From assembly GCA_016169945.1 (NCBI GenBank), contig JADLSH010000140.1, positions 124,001-188,000 on the forward strand: a stretch of 64,000 nucleotides of DNA, written 5' to 3'. Below are positions 13,046 to 23,910 of this stretch, in pieces. Origin of the DNA: Trachythela sp. YZ-2020. Taxonomy: Eukaryota > Cnidaria > Anthozoa > Malacalcyonacea > Clavulariidae. The stretch's first letter is position 1; each line of letters opens with the position of its first letter. The position numbers were made by a program, and so were the translations under genes. The notes below the pieces were generated by a model. It worked only from the letters and a program-made list of their open reading frames with translations. It ran no database searches and was not told the DNA's origin.

Positions 13046-15165
13046 AGGACATTGGCAACGAAAATTTTTATTGGCTTATTTAATCTTACTGGACCACCTA
13101 ACTATGAGAATGTTACTATTTTTTTCTGTAACATTTTTGTTTGAGTAAAGTGCAAGTAAAATGTGATAAATTTGCTCATCGGCCGCCATCTTGGATCAAA
13201 TTCTCAAAAAATTATCTTTGGGGTCAATGACCTTTGTGACGTCTTAGATGGGTTCGCTTCAAAACAACATAGGGATTTATATTGCGTGAAGGTTTTGGTA
13301 ACTAAAAATATGTCGTTTTTGCGCGTTATAATGAACAAAAATTCTCACGACCAGGCAAGGGAACTAAGGAAATACTACACTATCGGGGAAAGCCATATTA
13401 AGCGTGTGAGAAGGAAAGGAATGGCGAATTTTACAACTTGAGTGGTTTAATTGTGTCACGCGTTTGTCTGATTGGGGTATTATTGAAGCTATACTATAGT
13501 ATTTTGTGTCAATTGAAATTTAACGAGAAAGGTAAAGGGTCATACACTCTGGAAAAGGTTTCAGGAACCATCTGTTGTTGTAGGATACATTCTTTAAACA
13601 AAGACAAGAGAAGAGATGTTTGCAATGTTATATTAACTCGAGACACCGAGACAGGTTGAACCGGGGTTGAACGCATGTCAATCTAAACTAAAGCCTTGAA
13701 TGCTACTGAAAAATAAATCTGGTGCAGAATTATTGGATACAAGTAATATTCTTTTGAAAACAATCTATATTCAAGTTGTAGTGATTATTAAAGAATAGTT
13801 ATTCACGCGATTCATATAATTATGAAGTTTTGAGCTTCTATTGTTTTGACGGGAAATATGAAGCTGTCAATATAGTACATTATTTAGTATATCTAGCTAG
13901 TTTATAGAAAAAAGTCAGACCATAGCTGTTCTCTGGCTTAAATTCAGTTTCATATGTGTGGCTAAAAGTTTGGTAAATTATACATGATGAAGCTGGTAAA
14001 GTATTGCCGAAAATGTAGCGATTCCCATTACAGTAATTCAGTAAATATAGTTAATTGCGTCAATACACAATATCAATTATAGAAGTGCGAACTCTAATAT
14101 TTTTAGTTCTTTTGTTATACTCTTTTTACGAAAAGTCAAGACGCTTTTTACAATTTTAAAGAAATATTGGGTGGGGAATAACTGATCATTATAAAAATAG
14201 AAATTAATAATTTAATTGTGTTGCCGCACTTAACTGCTATTAACTGACATACCGGTATTCTCTTCGCTTTTCAAAATGACTGTATGGTAGTTGTATTAAT
14301 CTTGTTTGTTTTATTTCAATAATCATGGGTAACTTAAATTTGCACTATGTCAATACAAGCGATGAAGCGATATACTCTACAACAATCAATAATATACCTC
14401 GAATACGAATACAGCATGCTATTTGTAGTTTGTTTTATGTAATAGCGCTACTTTATACTACACTGTCCAACTGCATTGAAAGTATAAAAGAGTAGTTCAA
14501 TCTCAATGATGAACTATCCAAATTTTAGGCCTTTATTATTGTGTATTTTGAATCTATATATAATTGCGCCAGCTACTTAGGTTTATTGGTTTAATAGTTA
14601 GTATTAGTATAGACTACATTGTGACAATTTTATTTACTGTTGTATTTTCAATAATAATTGGAACTGGTAACTGAACGTGCTGATAGAGATTTGATTGTTT
14701 TACAATTTGAGCAATTTTATGCATTTATCCAGCGAGACTGCCGAGACATTCAGGGGATATAGACAATAATAGCATAACATTCCATAAGGATTTCCTATGT
14801 GATATTCGAATTTATGTGTCTATTTCACACGGAATTAGAAGAAATAGTATCAAAAGTAGTGGTACAAACATGTTACACACTTGTTAAAACCTTTCTGCCG
14901 TCTATTTTGCCGCAACGTTTACCGCGTGTGGTAATACACTATATAGTTTATATTAGAGAAATTGGGTCAACCCATCTAATGACGTCATTTAATGTATTCA
15001 TGCATAAATTAGCATACGCCGTTTTTTCAAAATGGCGGACGACTGTTGAACTTTGTCACAAATTTTCTCAACAACTAAATGCGATGGACAGAAACTATGA
15101 AATTAAGTATTCCATAGGCATGCTCTATAAATATAAGGAATAAAAATTTTCGTTGCCAATATCCT
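13046..15165. mobile_element. TTAA-flanked non-autonomous DNA transposon, unit 5
   Basis: Flanked by TTAA at 13042-13045 and 15166-15169. At 2,120 bp it is the shortest copy. It lacks single bases at several homopolymers and a few short motifs relative to the other copies, which may be decay or residual sequencing error. Confidence 0.87.
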
Positions 15166-15679
15166 TTAATAATAGCATCTGCAATTTGAATGAAATTACT
15201 TATTAAACCAAAGCTTTGAAACAATGAAATCATTAACAATAGTCAAACACAGAAAACGACGTACTTACCACTAGCAATACTCTACTTTGTCGCAGGAAGA
15301 TCAACGCGAAGAATTCTAAGATTAAAAACAAAACTAATTGTACTGTAAATCTTCCGATAATCTGATGTGTTTTGTTGTTGTTATTAATTGATGCAAATTT
15401 ATTCTTTTGATAACTGCTTACCGTATTTACATAAAGTATTGGGCACGCCAGCATTTAGCGCGTTTTTAAAATTATTTTCTATGAGGCAGTCCATAAAGCA
15501 TAACACACTGATCTAAAGCCAATAATATTTACAATGTCCGAAAGACAGTTACAAAACCCACGTTCAGGAAGACGCCAGTATCTTATAACCTACTCGCAGG
15601 CTGATATGCATAGGTTCCCAACGAAACTAAATTGAATTATAAAGTTCGTGCATATTATGTAATAAACACTGTCCAACCA

Positions 15680-15894
15680 ACGAGTTACCGACGAGTTACC
15701 AACGAGTTACCGTTAAGATTAATATGAATTTCACTACATTCTAACGAGTTACCACGAGTTACCACGAAAATAAAAAAAAATATGATTCTTATTATTTTTT
15801 GTATATTAGTGGTAACTCGTGGTAACTCGTTATAGTCTAATAAAAATCATATTGCTCTCAACGGTGACTCGTTGGTAACTCGTCGGTAACTCGT
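15680..15894. repeat. ACGAGTTACC palindrome, unit 5
   Basis: Same structure as in units 2 and 4. Confidence 0.8.
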
Positions 15895-16167
15895 CAATAA
15901 TAAGTATTGCTTTTATATAGTCAAACACAACCCTTTAATGTCCCATTTAAATTTGGTCCTTTGCAAGTATTTTTATATGGGCGTTCAGGTTACGCCTTCA
16001 GGTTACGCCCCTAAAAACCCCACCCACTTAACAAAAAATGTTCTAAATCAAGTAGCGAAACCTCTTTCAAATTTAAAGTTAAGGTGCTCCATCATCATGT
16101 GCATTATACAAAATTTTCTGTAAGGGATCTACAATGGTTTACAATGCAAAGTCTTTCAATTTTGAAG

Positions 16168-16402
16168 ACAATCCTTCACAAAATATATTGAGACTTGTAT
16201 AAAAATGTATAAAATTAGCAAGTTCATGGCATTAGTTGATGGTCTTAGTCCCCCTCCCCCCCTACAAGCAATGTTGATAGTTAGAAGACCTACTATGGAA
16301 CAAAATTTCAAGCTCACCACAACCAACATTGTTCTGTAGGGGGAAGGGGTGGCAAAATTATACTTTAATATAGGTGGTCTCATAATTTTTGTGAAGGATT
16401 GT
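16168..16402. mobile_element. 235-bp TIR element closing the array
   Basis: Complete element whose right end GGATTGT at 16402 is followed by sequence unrelated to any array unit. The array therefore starts and stops at the element's own ends. Confidence 0.75.
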
Positions 16403-16419
16403 AGAGACAGAAGAACATT

Positions 16420-16554
16420 AATTCTCTCCCGGAGCAGAATATGAAGTTGATGTGCAAAACTCGCCCCAATCCATTTCAGGCATTGATTTAGAGAAGCTAA
16501 AAGACAAGATTTACCCACTTCAAGATGATGATGCATATGGTATCAACATCTAAA
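16420..16554 (+). other. Possible coding fragment next to the array
   Basis: A 45-codon open stretch just outside the array (after a TAA at 16417-16419) reads like real protein: it contains SISGIDLEKLKDKIYPLQ and then an acidic stretch before the stop. Codon choice looks less AT-driven than in the surroundings. I do not recognise the family. It could be a terminal exon or the C-terminal end of an old retroelement cut by the array. Seen only as an open frame; coding status is unproven. Confidence 0.25.
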
Positions 16555-16619
16555 TACAAGCGCGTGTGCTTGTAACAGAAAAGCTTCACCAGTCAACATC
16601 ACAATTTCCAACACAATTT

Positions 16620-17150
16620 TCAAAATGTTGCCAAAAATGGACAAGAATAAATGGGTTATCCTTAACCTTTGCTCGAAAAAAGTTAAGGAGTCAACTTTAC
16701 TTTTTGGCCATTTCAGCCGCTTTTTGAAAAAGTGGCCAAAAAGTAAATGGGTTAGCCTTAACATTTTGTTCAAATAAAGCTAAGGGGTTAGCCTTTACTT
16801 TTTGACCATTTTTAGCAATTAATTAAGCTTTATGTTAAGGGATTAGCTTTTACTTTTGCCAATTTTAAACCACATTTTGAGATTTTAAATATGTGGCCAA
16901 AAATGGCAAAAAAGTAAATGGGTTAGCCTTAACCTTTGATCGAAAAAAGTTAAGGAGTCAGCTTTGGTTTTTGGCCATTTCCAGCCACTTTTTGAGTTAA
17001 GGGGATAGCCTTAACTTTTTGTTAAAAAAGTAAAGGGGTTAGCTTTAACTCTTTGACCATTTTTAGCATTTTTTATACCTTAAAAACAGGGGCAAAAAAG
17101 GCCAAAACGTAAAAATGTTACCCTTAAATTTTGGACGAAAAAATGTTAAG
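16620..17150. repeat. Degenerate repeats around TTAAGGGGTTAGCCTTTACT
   Basis: A motif close to GTTAAGG.GTTAGCCTTTACTTTTTGGCCATTT recurs at irregular spacing on both strands, ending in a poly-T run near 17153. It is an old scrambled minisatellite or MITE cluster. No gene is seen. Confidence 0.6.
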
Positions 17151-17897
17151 GTTTTTTTTTGTTTTTTAATTTATTCAAATGCATGACCTATTTACAGGTA
17201 TTGCTGAAATATAAAGAAAGTATAGAAAATAAGTAAGTATAAAGGAAAGAGTCTATAGTACAAATATAGTTATTTACATATAAATATGATATAACTAAAT
17301 AGAAAGTATTTTACAAAATCACGTGAAAAAATTAATATATGTTACAAAGACGCGCAATTATGTCACCGAGACGCATATTTCCTTTATGTTACAAAATTGT
17401 ACCCTACATTATATAGTGTTATAGCCACCTCAAAAATTATTTGGTGCCCCCATTTATAAGAAGCCTATACAAAATCCTATTCAATATTTTTGCACTTAGC
17501 ATGTAGTTTTAATGAAGCATGTTTCCATAGATGTTTATGCCATAATATTTGCATTGTTTGCGTATATCTGATTCGTCAGTGCAAGCGCAATTTAGGAGAA
17601 ATCCCCAATTAATTCCGCAATATTGTTACTGACAATATAATCGGCTATTTTGTTACAATATAATACGCCATTTTGTTAGAATATAATTCGACATTTTGTT
17701 ACAATAGAAGCCGCTATATTGTCGCAGTATAATTCGGCATTTTGTTACCACTCTAGCACCATAGTACGTGCGCTTAACCGCTGGGCACTCTCCCCCTCAC
17801 CATTTTACCGCTACTGTAATTTCCGCTTACCTTGTGATGTCGTTATCAGAAAATAATACACTACACACCGCCTGAATATAACCCTGTGTTATTTTAC
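17151..17897. repeat. AT-rich stretch with short repeats at 17620-17755
   Basis: Four to five diverged copies of a unit near TTTTGTTACAATATAATTCG lie at 17620-17755. The rest of the stretch shows no gene or named element. Confidence 0.45.
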
Positions 17898-18225
17898 AAA
17901 GATATCCACCAATATTGCACATTTGCCGAAGATATACACTAATAAAGCACATTTCTTTAAGATATCTACGATATAGCACATATACCCAAGATATCCCTCA
18001 ATATAGCATATTTGCCCAAGATATCCACCAATTTTTCAAATTTGGCCAAGATATCCACAAATATTGTACATTTGCCCAAGACATCCACAATATTGCACAT
18101 TTGCCCAAGATATCCACCAATATTTGGCACATATGCCTAAGATATCCACCAATATCGCACATTTGCCTAAGATATCCACCAATATAGCGCAGTTGCCCAA
18201 TATATCCACCAATATCATTTTTCTT
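17898..18225. repeat. 29-32-bp minisatellite, about 11 units
   Basis: Units begin AAGATATCCACCAATAT and continue with a CACATTTGCCC segment. Most are 29-30 bp with substitutions. Because the unit is close to a multiple of three, long open frames run through it on both strands (about 90-105 codons); these follow from the periodicity and are not genes. Confidence 0.85.
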
Positions 18226-19774
18226 CCACGATGTGGTAAGGTGAGAAATTTTATCATTGGTGATGAAAAAAAGTTTTGGGATCCGATCCTGAAAGGCCCA
18301 GTGCGTGAATTTCACGCTTGTTGCCTTACCTTAGCTACAGTCGAATTTATCTCACTCGCTCATGTTTACAAGGCACCATTTTAGCACAACAGCGTATTTA
18401 AAATAACATCAGGCAAGTTAAGTCTATTTTGCCCAACGCCACGACCTACCAGAAAACTCAAGTCAAAGTGACATTCCACACATTCAGACATTGAACTCCT
18501 ACGAATGAATGTAATGCGCTGCAGGGTTTTATATACGGCACTGCTGTAAAATATTTACAATGCCAATACAATGTTTTAGCCTTATAAATTCTGGACAAAC
18601 TTGTAAAAACTGGCATATTCATACAGGCAGTCTAGCCTTGTGATTTTTACAAAATTTAGTGAAGTCATATCATTTTCTTGGCTCAAGCATATAGCGAAAA
18701 CAATTGCTGCGACTTATAGAAACAGCACTGAAAAATACATTGCAGTATATAGTAAGTATATGTCACCCTTATAGAAATAGCATCTAATTAGCAATAAACT
18801 GCATAGTCTATTTTAAGCTAGAACATATAGTGATAGCATGCAATAGCTGCCTTTATAGAAACAGCTGTAACAATTGTATTTTAAGTTATATTTAATTGAA
18901 AAATAATATAAGTGCAGCAGGTGTTAGCCTTTTTAAGACATGGCACGTAATATAATATACCATACTTGTACCTAATTTTTTGGCTCAAAACCATGATAAG
19001 TAAGCCGCCCTTTATAGAAACGGCACTGAAAATAAAAATGGAATTATTTTTGCTAAAGCCTATAGCAATAGCAAGATGTCCTTTACAGAAAAAGCAGTGA
19101 AAACAACATTGTAACTTTATTAGATATTCCAAGATATACGTCCAAACATTGAGCAGCGAAAAACAGTACAACCAAAAAGTGGCGCCTTTCTTTTTACGTG
19201 TACTGATTGTTCTTGCTGAATGATTGGACGTCTCACAAAGGCCTAGAAAAACTGATGAGAAAGTTGTAATGCCACTGCCAATGTATGCCTGATATTTAAA
19301 ATAATTTTTCGCAAAAAAAATGATCTTTGTATAAAACCAGCTAAATTCCGAGATTGAAACAGGAACTATAGAGTCCAACTATTTAATCCTGGCTCCTGAG
19401 TATAATTGCTTTGTAAGTATGAAAAAATGGTACGGATGCAGTGCAACAATAATGGAAAGACTGATAAAAAATCAATATAATTCTTATAATCGTAAATGGT
19501 ACCATGTAAACGGAGTCTAATTATGATCAAAAGGCATGCAAGTTGAGTGGATTAATTCTCTCAACTCCTTCTAGACTAATAGTCGTGCGTCGTAATATAC
19601 ATGAAAATATATGAAAATAAAAATTATGTAGGTATATCATAAATACTTGACTGTCTACCGCAGTGTGGGGTATATTGGGTTTGCTAGCGACACACATTTT
19701 CATTTTCACCCATTCAAACAAAAAACAAAAAAATAATAAGAAATCAAGCAAGTGTATCGGTAAGGAATACTTAA
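18226..19774. other. Non-coding region with dispersed TTATAGAAACAGCACTG motifs
   Basis: Between 18710 and 19110 at least five diverged copies of a motif near CTTTATAGAAACAGCACTGA occur at irregular spacing. A 165-codon open frame on the minus strand (18881-19378) crosses them, but its product is a low-complexity mix of hydrophobic and Cys/Ser residues, so I do not call it. The left end of a large transposon follows at 19775. Confidence 0.45.
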
Positions 19775-20763
19775 GAGGCACTGTCTGTAAAAACCAACCA
19801 CTCCATCTGTGATGAAGATTTATTTTAGCCTAATTTCTTGTTGATTGAAGAAATATGCCTAATAGAGTATATTAATTTATATGAGTCCTTCGAAATCGGA
19901 CTGTAAAATTTTTTATTACGATTCGAATTGCGTCAGACAAATTGGCCTTTGGCGACCATCTTGAAAAGCAAGAATATGCACTATATTTCACGATATCGTT
20001 CTTTGAAATCGCGTTTTTGTTGTCAATGAAAACATGCCACACGAAAAAACATGCTTTTATGTACACATTACTATAATTTGTAGATAAATTTTAGCACCTG
20101 AATTTGTTTGCCGCTTATTTAAAAAATACGTCTGTCGGCAGCCATTTTAGATGTCCTATTATTGCTCAGACTTAAGCCATTTTTACGAAAAAGTGAGGAA
20201 AGACCCACAGTTAATAATAATATCATGTTAATAAACAAGGTTTCGTTTAAACATTCAAAACATAACATTTTGCGGTTAGGCTCTCGCTTTCGATATAAAC
20301 CCGGTGAAACATGTGCAGTTTTTACCTCTATACCTTGTTTGTACGAATTCTTGATCGAGTGTGCTACTGACTATTTATTGTTGTAGCATCGAAACGACTG
20401 ACCTTCCGTGCCACAAATACGTCGCACTTATTCACTAAAATGAGTACAAATGCCCAACGAAAGCTTGTGCTAAACACTTGCCTTGTAACTTGATATTTTC
20501 GATAGTAAATTCAAGACTCAATTGATATGATCCACGTGCATCACTACCAATCACTACCAATTCGACAAACTCGTTTCTCGTCGTTCTTTGCTCTCGTTTT
20601 GCATTCTGTTTAGGGTTCTCATTCTCCAAACGTGTTAGGTTTTACTGCATAAACACTTCTTTCTTCGTTCTCAAGAAAAGATAGCAGTTTTGGAATGGTT
20701 TGACAAAGCTCTGTTTTGCTCTGTTATTGTTTTGATTTGAAGGAATTACCGCTGACCATATAC
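19775..20763 (+). repeat. Left terminal inverted repeat of the 7.65-kb transposon
   Basis: About 989 bp, matching the right arm base for base over long stretches, with scattered substitutions and a 14-bp difference near 20700. The arm is uninterrupted and so serves as the empty-site control for the Helitron in the other arm. Confidence 0.88.
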
Positions 20764-20964
20764 GTATGTACCATGGTATGTACTGAACATCCATGACCGG
20801 AGTGAATGGGTAGTTTTAAGTTTTTACCGAATTATATTGTTTTGAATTTTTCTAATAAATTTGGAATATAGTAGTCAATTTGACATGCTTGTCAATTTAT
20901 AATTTCCTCCAGGTGAGTGGTGACCGGTTAGCGTGTGTCAATATCCACCACGTTTTAGATTAAT

Positions 20965-22329
20965 TTATCTTTCGTCTTTGCTACATGCGCATTCACGGAT
21001 CATAAGCTCAATGTTGGTGATCAAATTTTGTTTTCTGTCGTTTGACTTGAAGGAGAGATCGAAATGGTTGCACATTTCTTCTAACATCTTTACTCCAAAG
21101 GAGGACATTTTTCCCTTTTGGTAGTAGTCGCAAAGATCATACACCTCGAAAACGATCGGGTGTTTGACAGCAAGTTGTCCAAGGATTTCTTCAACTTGGG
21201 TGTTTTGTTCATTTTCGTTTTCTAGACATTCAACATCCTCCAGGGCTAAATCAACATTCTCCAACCTACCAAGTTTTCGTTGTTTTGCAGTCATTCGCGA
21301 GAAGAATCCCTTGATCTGTGTTGCATTCAACCACACATTTCTTGTAAATAGTCGGTCGCCGTTCTCGTTTCTTGCTGTGCGCATATCTGCAACTACTTGG
21401 GCAGGATCGGCCTTGTGACCGGTTTTTTCACCAGCCAAGTACCTTGCTTCAAGATAATCCTTTATCTTAGGTGGAAAGGGTTTGGAGCTCTTCAACTGCT
21501 TTAGGGCCCATCCTTTATTTAGCACACTGCGATGGACACCCCGGGCGTTTCCTTCCAGTAAAGATGGTGTTATATTGATATCTTTCTCGCTGTGCTCAGG
21601 ATTCCGTGAAGTCAAAGAAAGCGTTGAGAACATTTCCCCCCAATCGTGTTTAATCTTGTTGTAGACACTTTCTGTCCCTTGGTACGTGTTCGTGTGGTCT
21701 GCCACAACCATGTGAAGGTCGTACTCATTAAATGATTTGAACGATAGCGTACATCTTGGTTCGAGGCAATGGAATAATAATTGCCCCGTATCTGTATCTT
21801 CCTTGTCGTTCAGTTGCGTGTTTTTCTTTACTTCCCGCATATCATTGATCTGGAACTGAAAGTGTTCTCCATCAGAAGTGCACATTCCCGTGGAGGACTG
21901 ATGTGTTACGTATATCTCTCGGTATTTAACTAATTTTCCTGGACCGATTCCATATGCTTTCCATACTTTAACTCCATCCTTTTCGTATTTGAAATTATGG
22001 TATGCGCTGATGTTTGGAATCTCTTTCATGTCAAGACACTTGTTGGTCTCGTCGATAATGTTAACAGAAGCGGTAGTTCCTTTCACTCTCTTCTCAACCA
22101 GGGCCATTCTCATATTCCTCGCATTCAAGATGTCACGACCTTCGTTGCAATATCTCTTCATTGCGAGTTTCATTGGACATAAAATCCTGTCACATACGTC
22201 TTTGCCATTTTGCGGCTCAGAGAAATGATATCCAGCTACCTCAACTCCGACGATATTTCCAATATCTCGAACAGCAGCAATCAAATAGTTATTGTGGTAG
22301 CAACCTGCCTCATCAGATCTCAGAAACAC
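20965..22329 (-). pseudogene. Transposase C-terminal part, TTAA element
   Basis: A 454-codon open segment forming the C-terminal half of the transposase. It opens with LRSDEAGCYHNN, whose aspartate is a good candidate for the second catalytic acid of an RNase-H-like fold, followed by FSEPQNGKDVCDR (around residue 37), a conserved acidic/Cys motif. A C2H2-type finger follows (C188, C193, H206, H212), then a C-terminal block with KADPAQVVADMRTAR and GFFSRMTAKQ (residues 307-350) that looks DNA-binding. I associate this architecture with large numbers of 'uncharacterized' proteins in coral and anemone genomes. It is joined upstream to the 22313-22570 segment through a frameshift, so the gene is not intact. 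The fold and catalytic assignment are inferred. Confidence 0.72.
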
Positions 22330-22570
22330 TTTTGAGACTAGCTTGCAAGTCGTCTTTTATGCTTTCCAATAGGTTTTGTACGATAGATGTTACTGCGTAC
22401 CAGTCTTGAGTACATGTGTCAAAAAGGTGTGCATAAGAGAAAACTTGGATTTTCCCATTACGATCTTTACTTATAACGCTGCTGATATGCCAGCTAAGAC
22501 CCCTCTTAGCAAACCAATCCGACTGCTTTTCCCGATATTTTGACTGGAGAAATTTCATTGCCCAATCCAT
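22313..22570 (-). pseudogene. Transposase catalytic segment with first Asp
   Basis: Frame-shifted continuation of the transposase. It contains MDWAMKFLQSKYREKQSDWF, where the Asp of the MDWAMKF motif is a candidate first catalytic acid, then RGLSWHISSVI and a segment leading into the LRSDEAG block. It overlaps the next segment (20965-22329) by a few bases in a different frame, so at least one indel separates them. The upstream border is also shifted, by a 13-bp tandem duplication at about 22590-22615. Confidence 0.68.
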
Positions 22571-22572
22571 AA

Positions 22573-23112
22573 CTATAAGGGCGGAATTTTCTTCCAGTGT
22601 TTTCTTCCAGTGTTTCCACCCACAATATTCGCATGCATTCTAGCTCTTTTGATCTGCCAGTTCGTTGCATTTCCGTATGGTCGGTGGAGTTCAATTAGCT
22701 TTTTTGCTGAAAAACGATAAGCATAGATACTAAGGATTTGGGTTTTCAAATTTCTTGTTGGTGCATCCCTATGTGCAATCATCAACAGCCTCAATTCCTC
22801 GCTCATACCCGTGGAATTTGTATTCTTCATAGCCTCGAACAATTTCTCTCCATCTTTTGGCGCGATGACTCCACAAACTACGCGACATGCTTCTGTTGCT
22901 CGGTCAATACAAACGTTTTGATCTTTTTTGCTTGTGTTTTCCCATTTGGTGCCAAGCCTACTTTCCAAAGGAGATATTCCGTCTACCTCTGTTTCCATAG
23001 ATAATGTAGTAAATGCGTCATTGTAGACTTCAAGAACATCATTTGTCTGTTCTTCGTTAGGCGAGAAAATGGAATCTTCGGTCCATCGACTGGGAGTCCA
23101 ATCTTCATCCAC
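22573..23112 (-). pseudogene. Transposase central segment
   Basis: A 179-codon open segment beginning with a DEDWTPSRWTEDS motif and including a TEACRVVCGVIAPKDGEKLF stretch and RDAPTRNLKTQILSIYAYRF. It runs out of frame just before the catalytic segment at a 13-bp tandem duplication (TTTTCTTCCAGTG twice on the plus strand). Upstream, a CLLCGRGYANEFG zinc-binding-like stretch at about 23125-23180 lies in a neighbouring frame and probably belongs to the same exon. Compared with my expectation for this family, the link from this part to the catalytic segment looks too short, suggesting an internal deletion. Confidence 0.62.
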
Positions 23113-23249
23113 ACCAGGACATTAACGACGCTGCACCAAATTCATTGGCGTAGCCACGCCCACACAAGAGGCAATCATCTGCTTGGCTTGAACTTTGCAT
23201 TGTCTACAGTGGAAGAATAACAACAGTGAAACAAAAGTGATAAATATCA

Positions 23250-23345
23250 ATATTATGTAAATCAGGGCCGGATTAACCATATGCAGAAGCGGCATATGCC
23301 ACGGGTCACGCGCCTTCAAGGGCCCTGCGTTTAATTCTGGAAAGA
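23250..23345. repeat. Possible small inserted repeat in the transposon
   Basis: A GC-richer stretch with GCCGGATTAACCATATGCAG and a nearby inverted CATATGCC core looks unlike the AT-rich surroundings and resembles the end of another transposon family. It lies between transposase exons. No target duplication can be defined. Confidence 0.3.
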
Positions 23346-23676
23346 ACAAACTGAAATTGAACGCGGAAACCTTTGTCATATGTCCTACAATCGGGTAGCG
23401 GAGCGTAATACAGTCTGTGCACAGGCTAGGTAGCAGAAAGCTACTTAGAAACGTTAGAAACCTGTCAAGACATGAGACGCCCTCACTGTATTGTTCTCAA
23501 ACTTTATTGAGAAAAAGTTACAGACTAATTTGCAATAGTAATGGGTATAATATGAAATACATTATTATTAAACTTTATTTACAGAGAGTAAACACATTAT
23601 TACTCCAAAGAGTATTCTTCCTAATGGCGCTCTAATATAAGATTAAAACGATTGATGTGAATTAACGAGTCTGTAC

Positions 23677-23791
23677 CTTGATGATGCTTCAATAATGCTT
23701 TTGTTTTCTAAATCGGCGGGGGGTTGCCTTATCCAGTTGTCTTCTCCTTCTATTTGTATCTTATGCTTTTTCCTGCATGATGAGCATATAC
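23677..23791 (-). pseudogene. Transposase exon 2 (zinc-binding)
   Basis: A 115-bp segment preceded by a pyrimidine-rich acceptor ending TTTATAG and followed by the donor AAG|GTACAG. Joined to exon 1 it stays in frame (exon 1 ends in phase 1) and begins with a CxxC pair (ICSSCRKKH). It encodes about 38 residues of a Cys-rich region. The matched phases at both junctions are good evidence for a real intron of 119 bp between exons 1 and 2. Confidence 0.6.
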
Positions 23792-23910
23792 CTATAAAAC
23801 CAGGACCCAGAGAAAGTAAACACTTTGTCAGTCATATTACAGTTTGACTTGAACCAAGGTATAACAAAACAAACATGAAATAATGAAGCGAATTCAAAAT
23901 TAGAACATAC

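Larger units (their letters stand above)
201..16402. repeat. Tandem array: five units plus a closing 235-bp element
   Basis: Five head-to-tail units start at 201, 1689, 5311, 8936 and 12559, followed by a terminal partial unit (16168-16402). Unit 1 is 1,488 bp; units 2-5 are 3,622, 3,625, 3,623 and 3,609 bp. The excess in units 2-5 is a TTAA-flanked 2.13-kb insertion; without it the unit is again 1,488 bp. Each unit consists of a 235-bp inverted-repeat element, a spacer, the insertion site, a lariat-like AT-rich stretch and a GAGTTACC palindrome. Identity between units is very high, differing mainly by scattered substitutions and single-base indels. The open frames inside are short (61-126 codons), repeat in every unit, overlap on both strands and match nothing I recognise, so I treat the array as non-coding. 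Confidence 0.93.

Noticed and set aside
201..16402. Repeated small open frames in the array (such as those starting MRPPILKYN, MFMIFHLIN, MSHLNLVLC, MELVTERAD) as a tandem gene family
   Set aside because: They are short, overlap on both strands, follow from the near-identity of the units, break freely at single-base indels and show no recognisable domain, signal or splice pattern.
17898..18225. CRISPR-like array
   Set aside because: The 29-32-bp units are contiguous with no unique spacers, they diverge like a minisatellite, and the genome is eukaryotic.
18881..19378. 165-codon minus-strand open frame as a membrane protein
   Set aside because: Its hydrophobic look comes from AT-rich sequence crossing dispersed repeats; there is no conserved motif and no good splice context.
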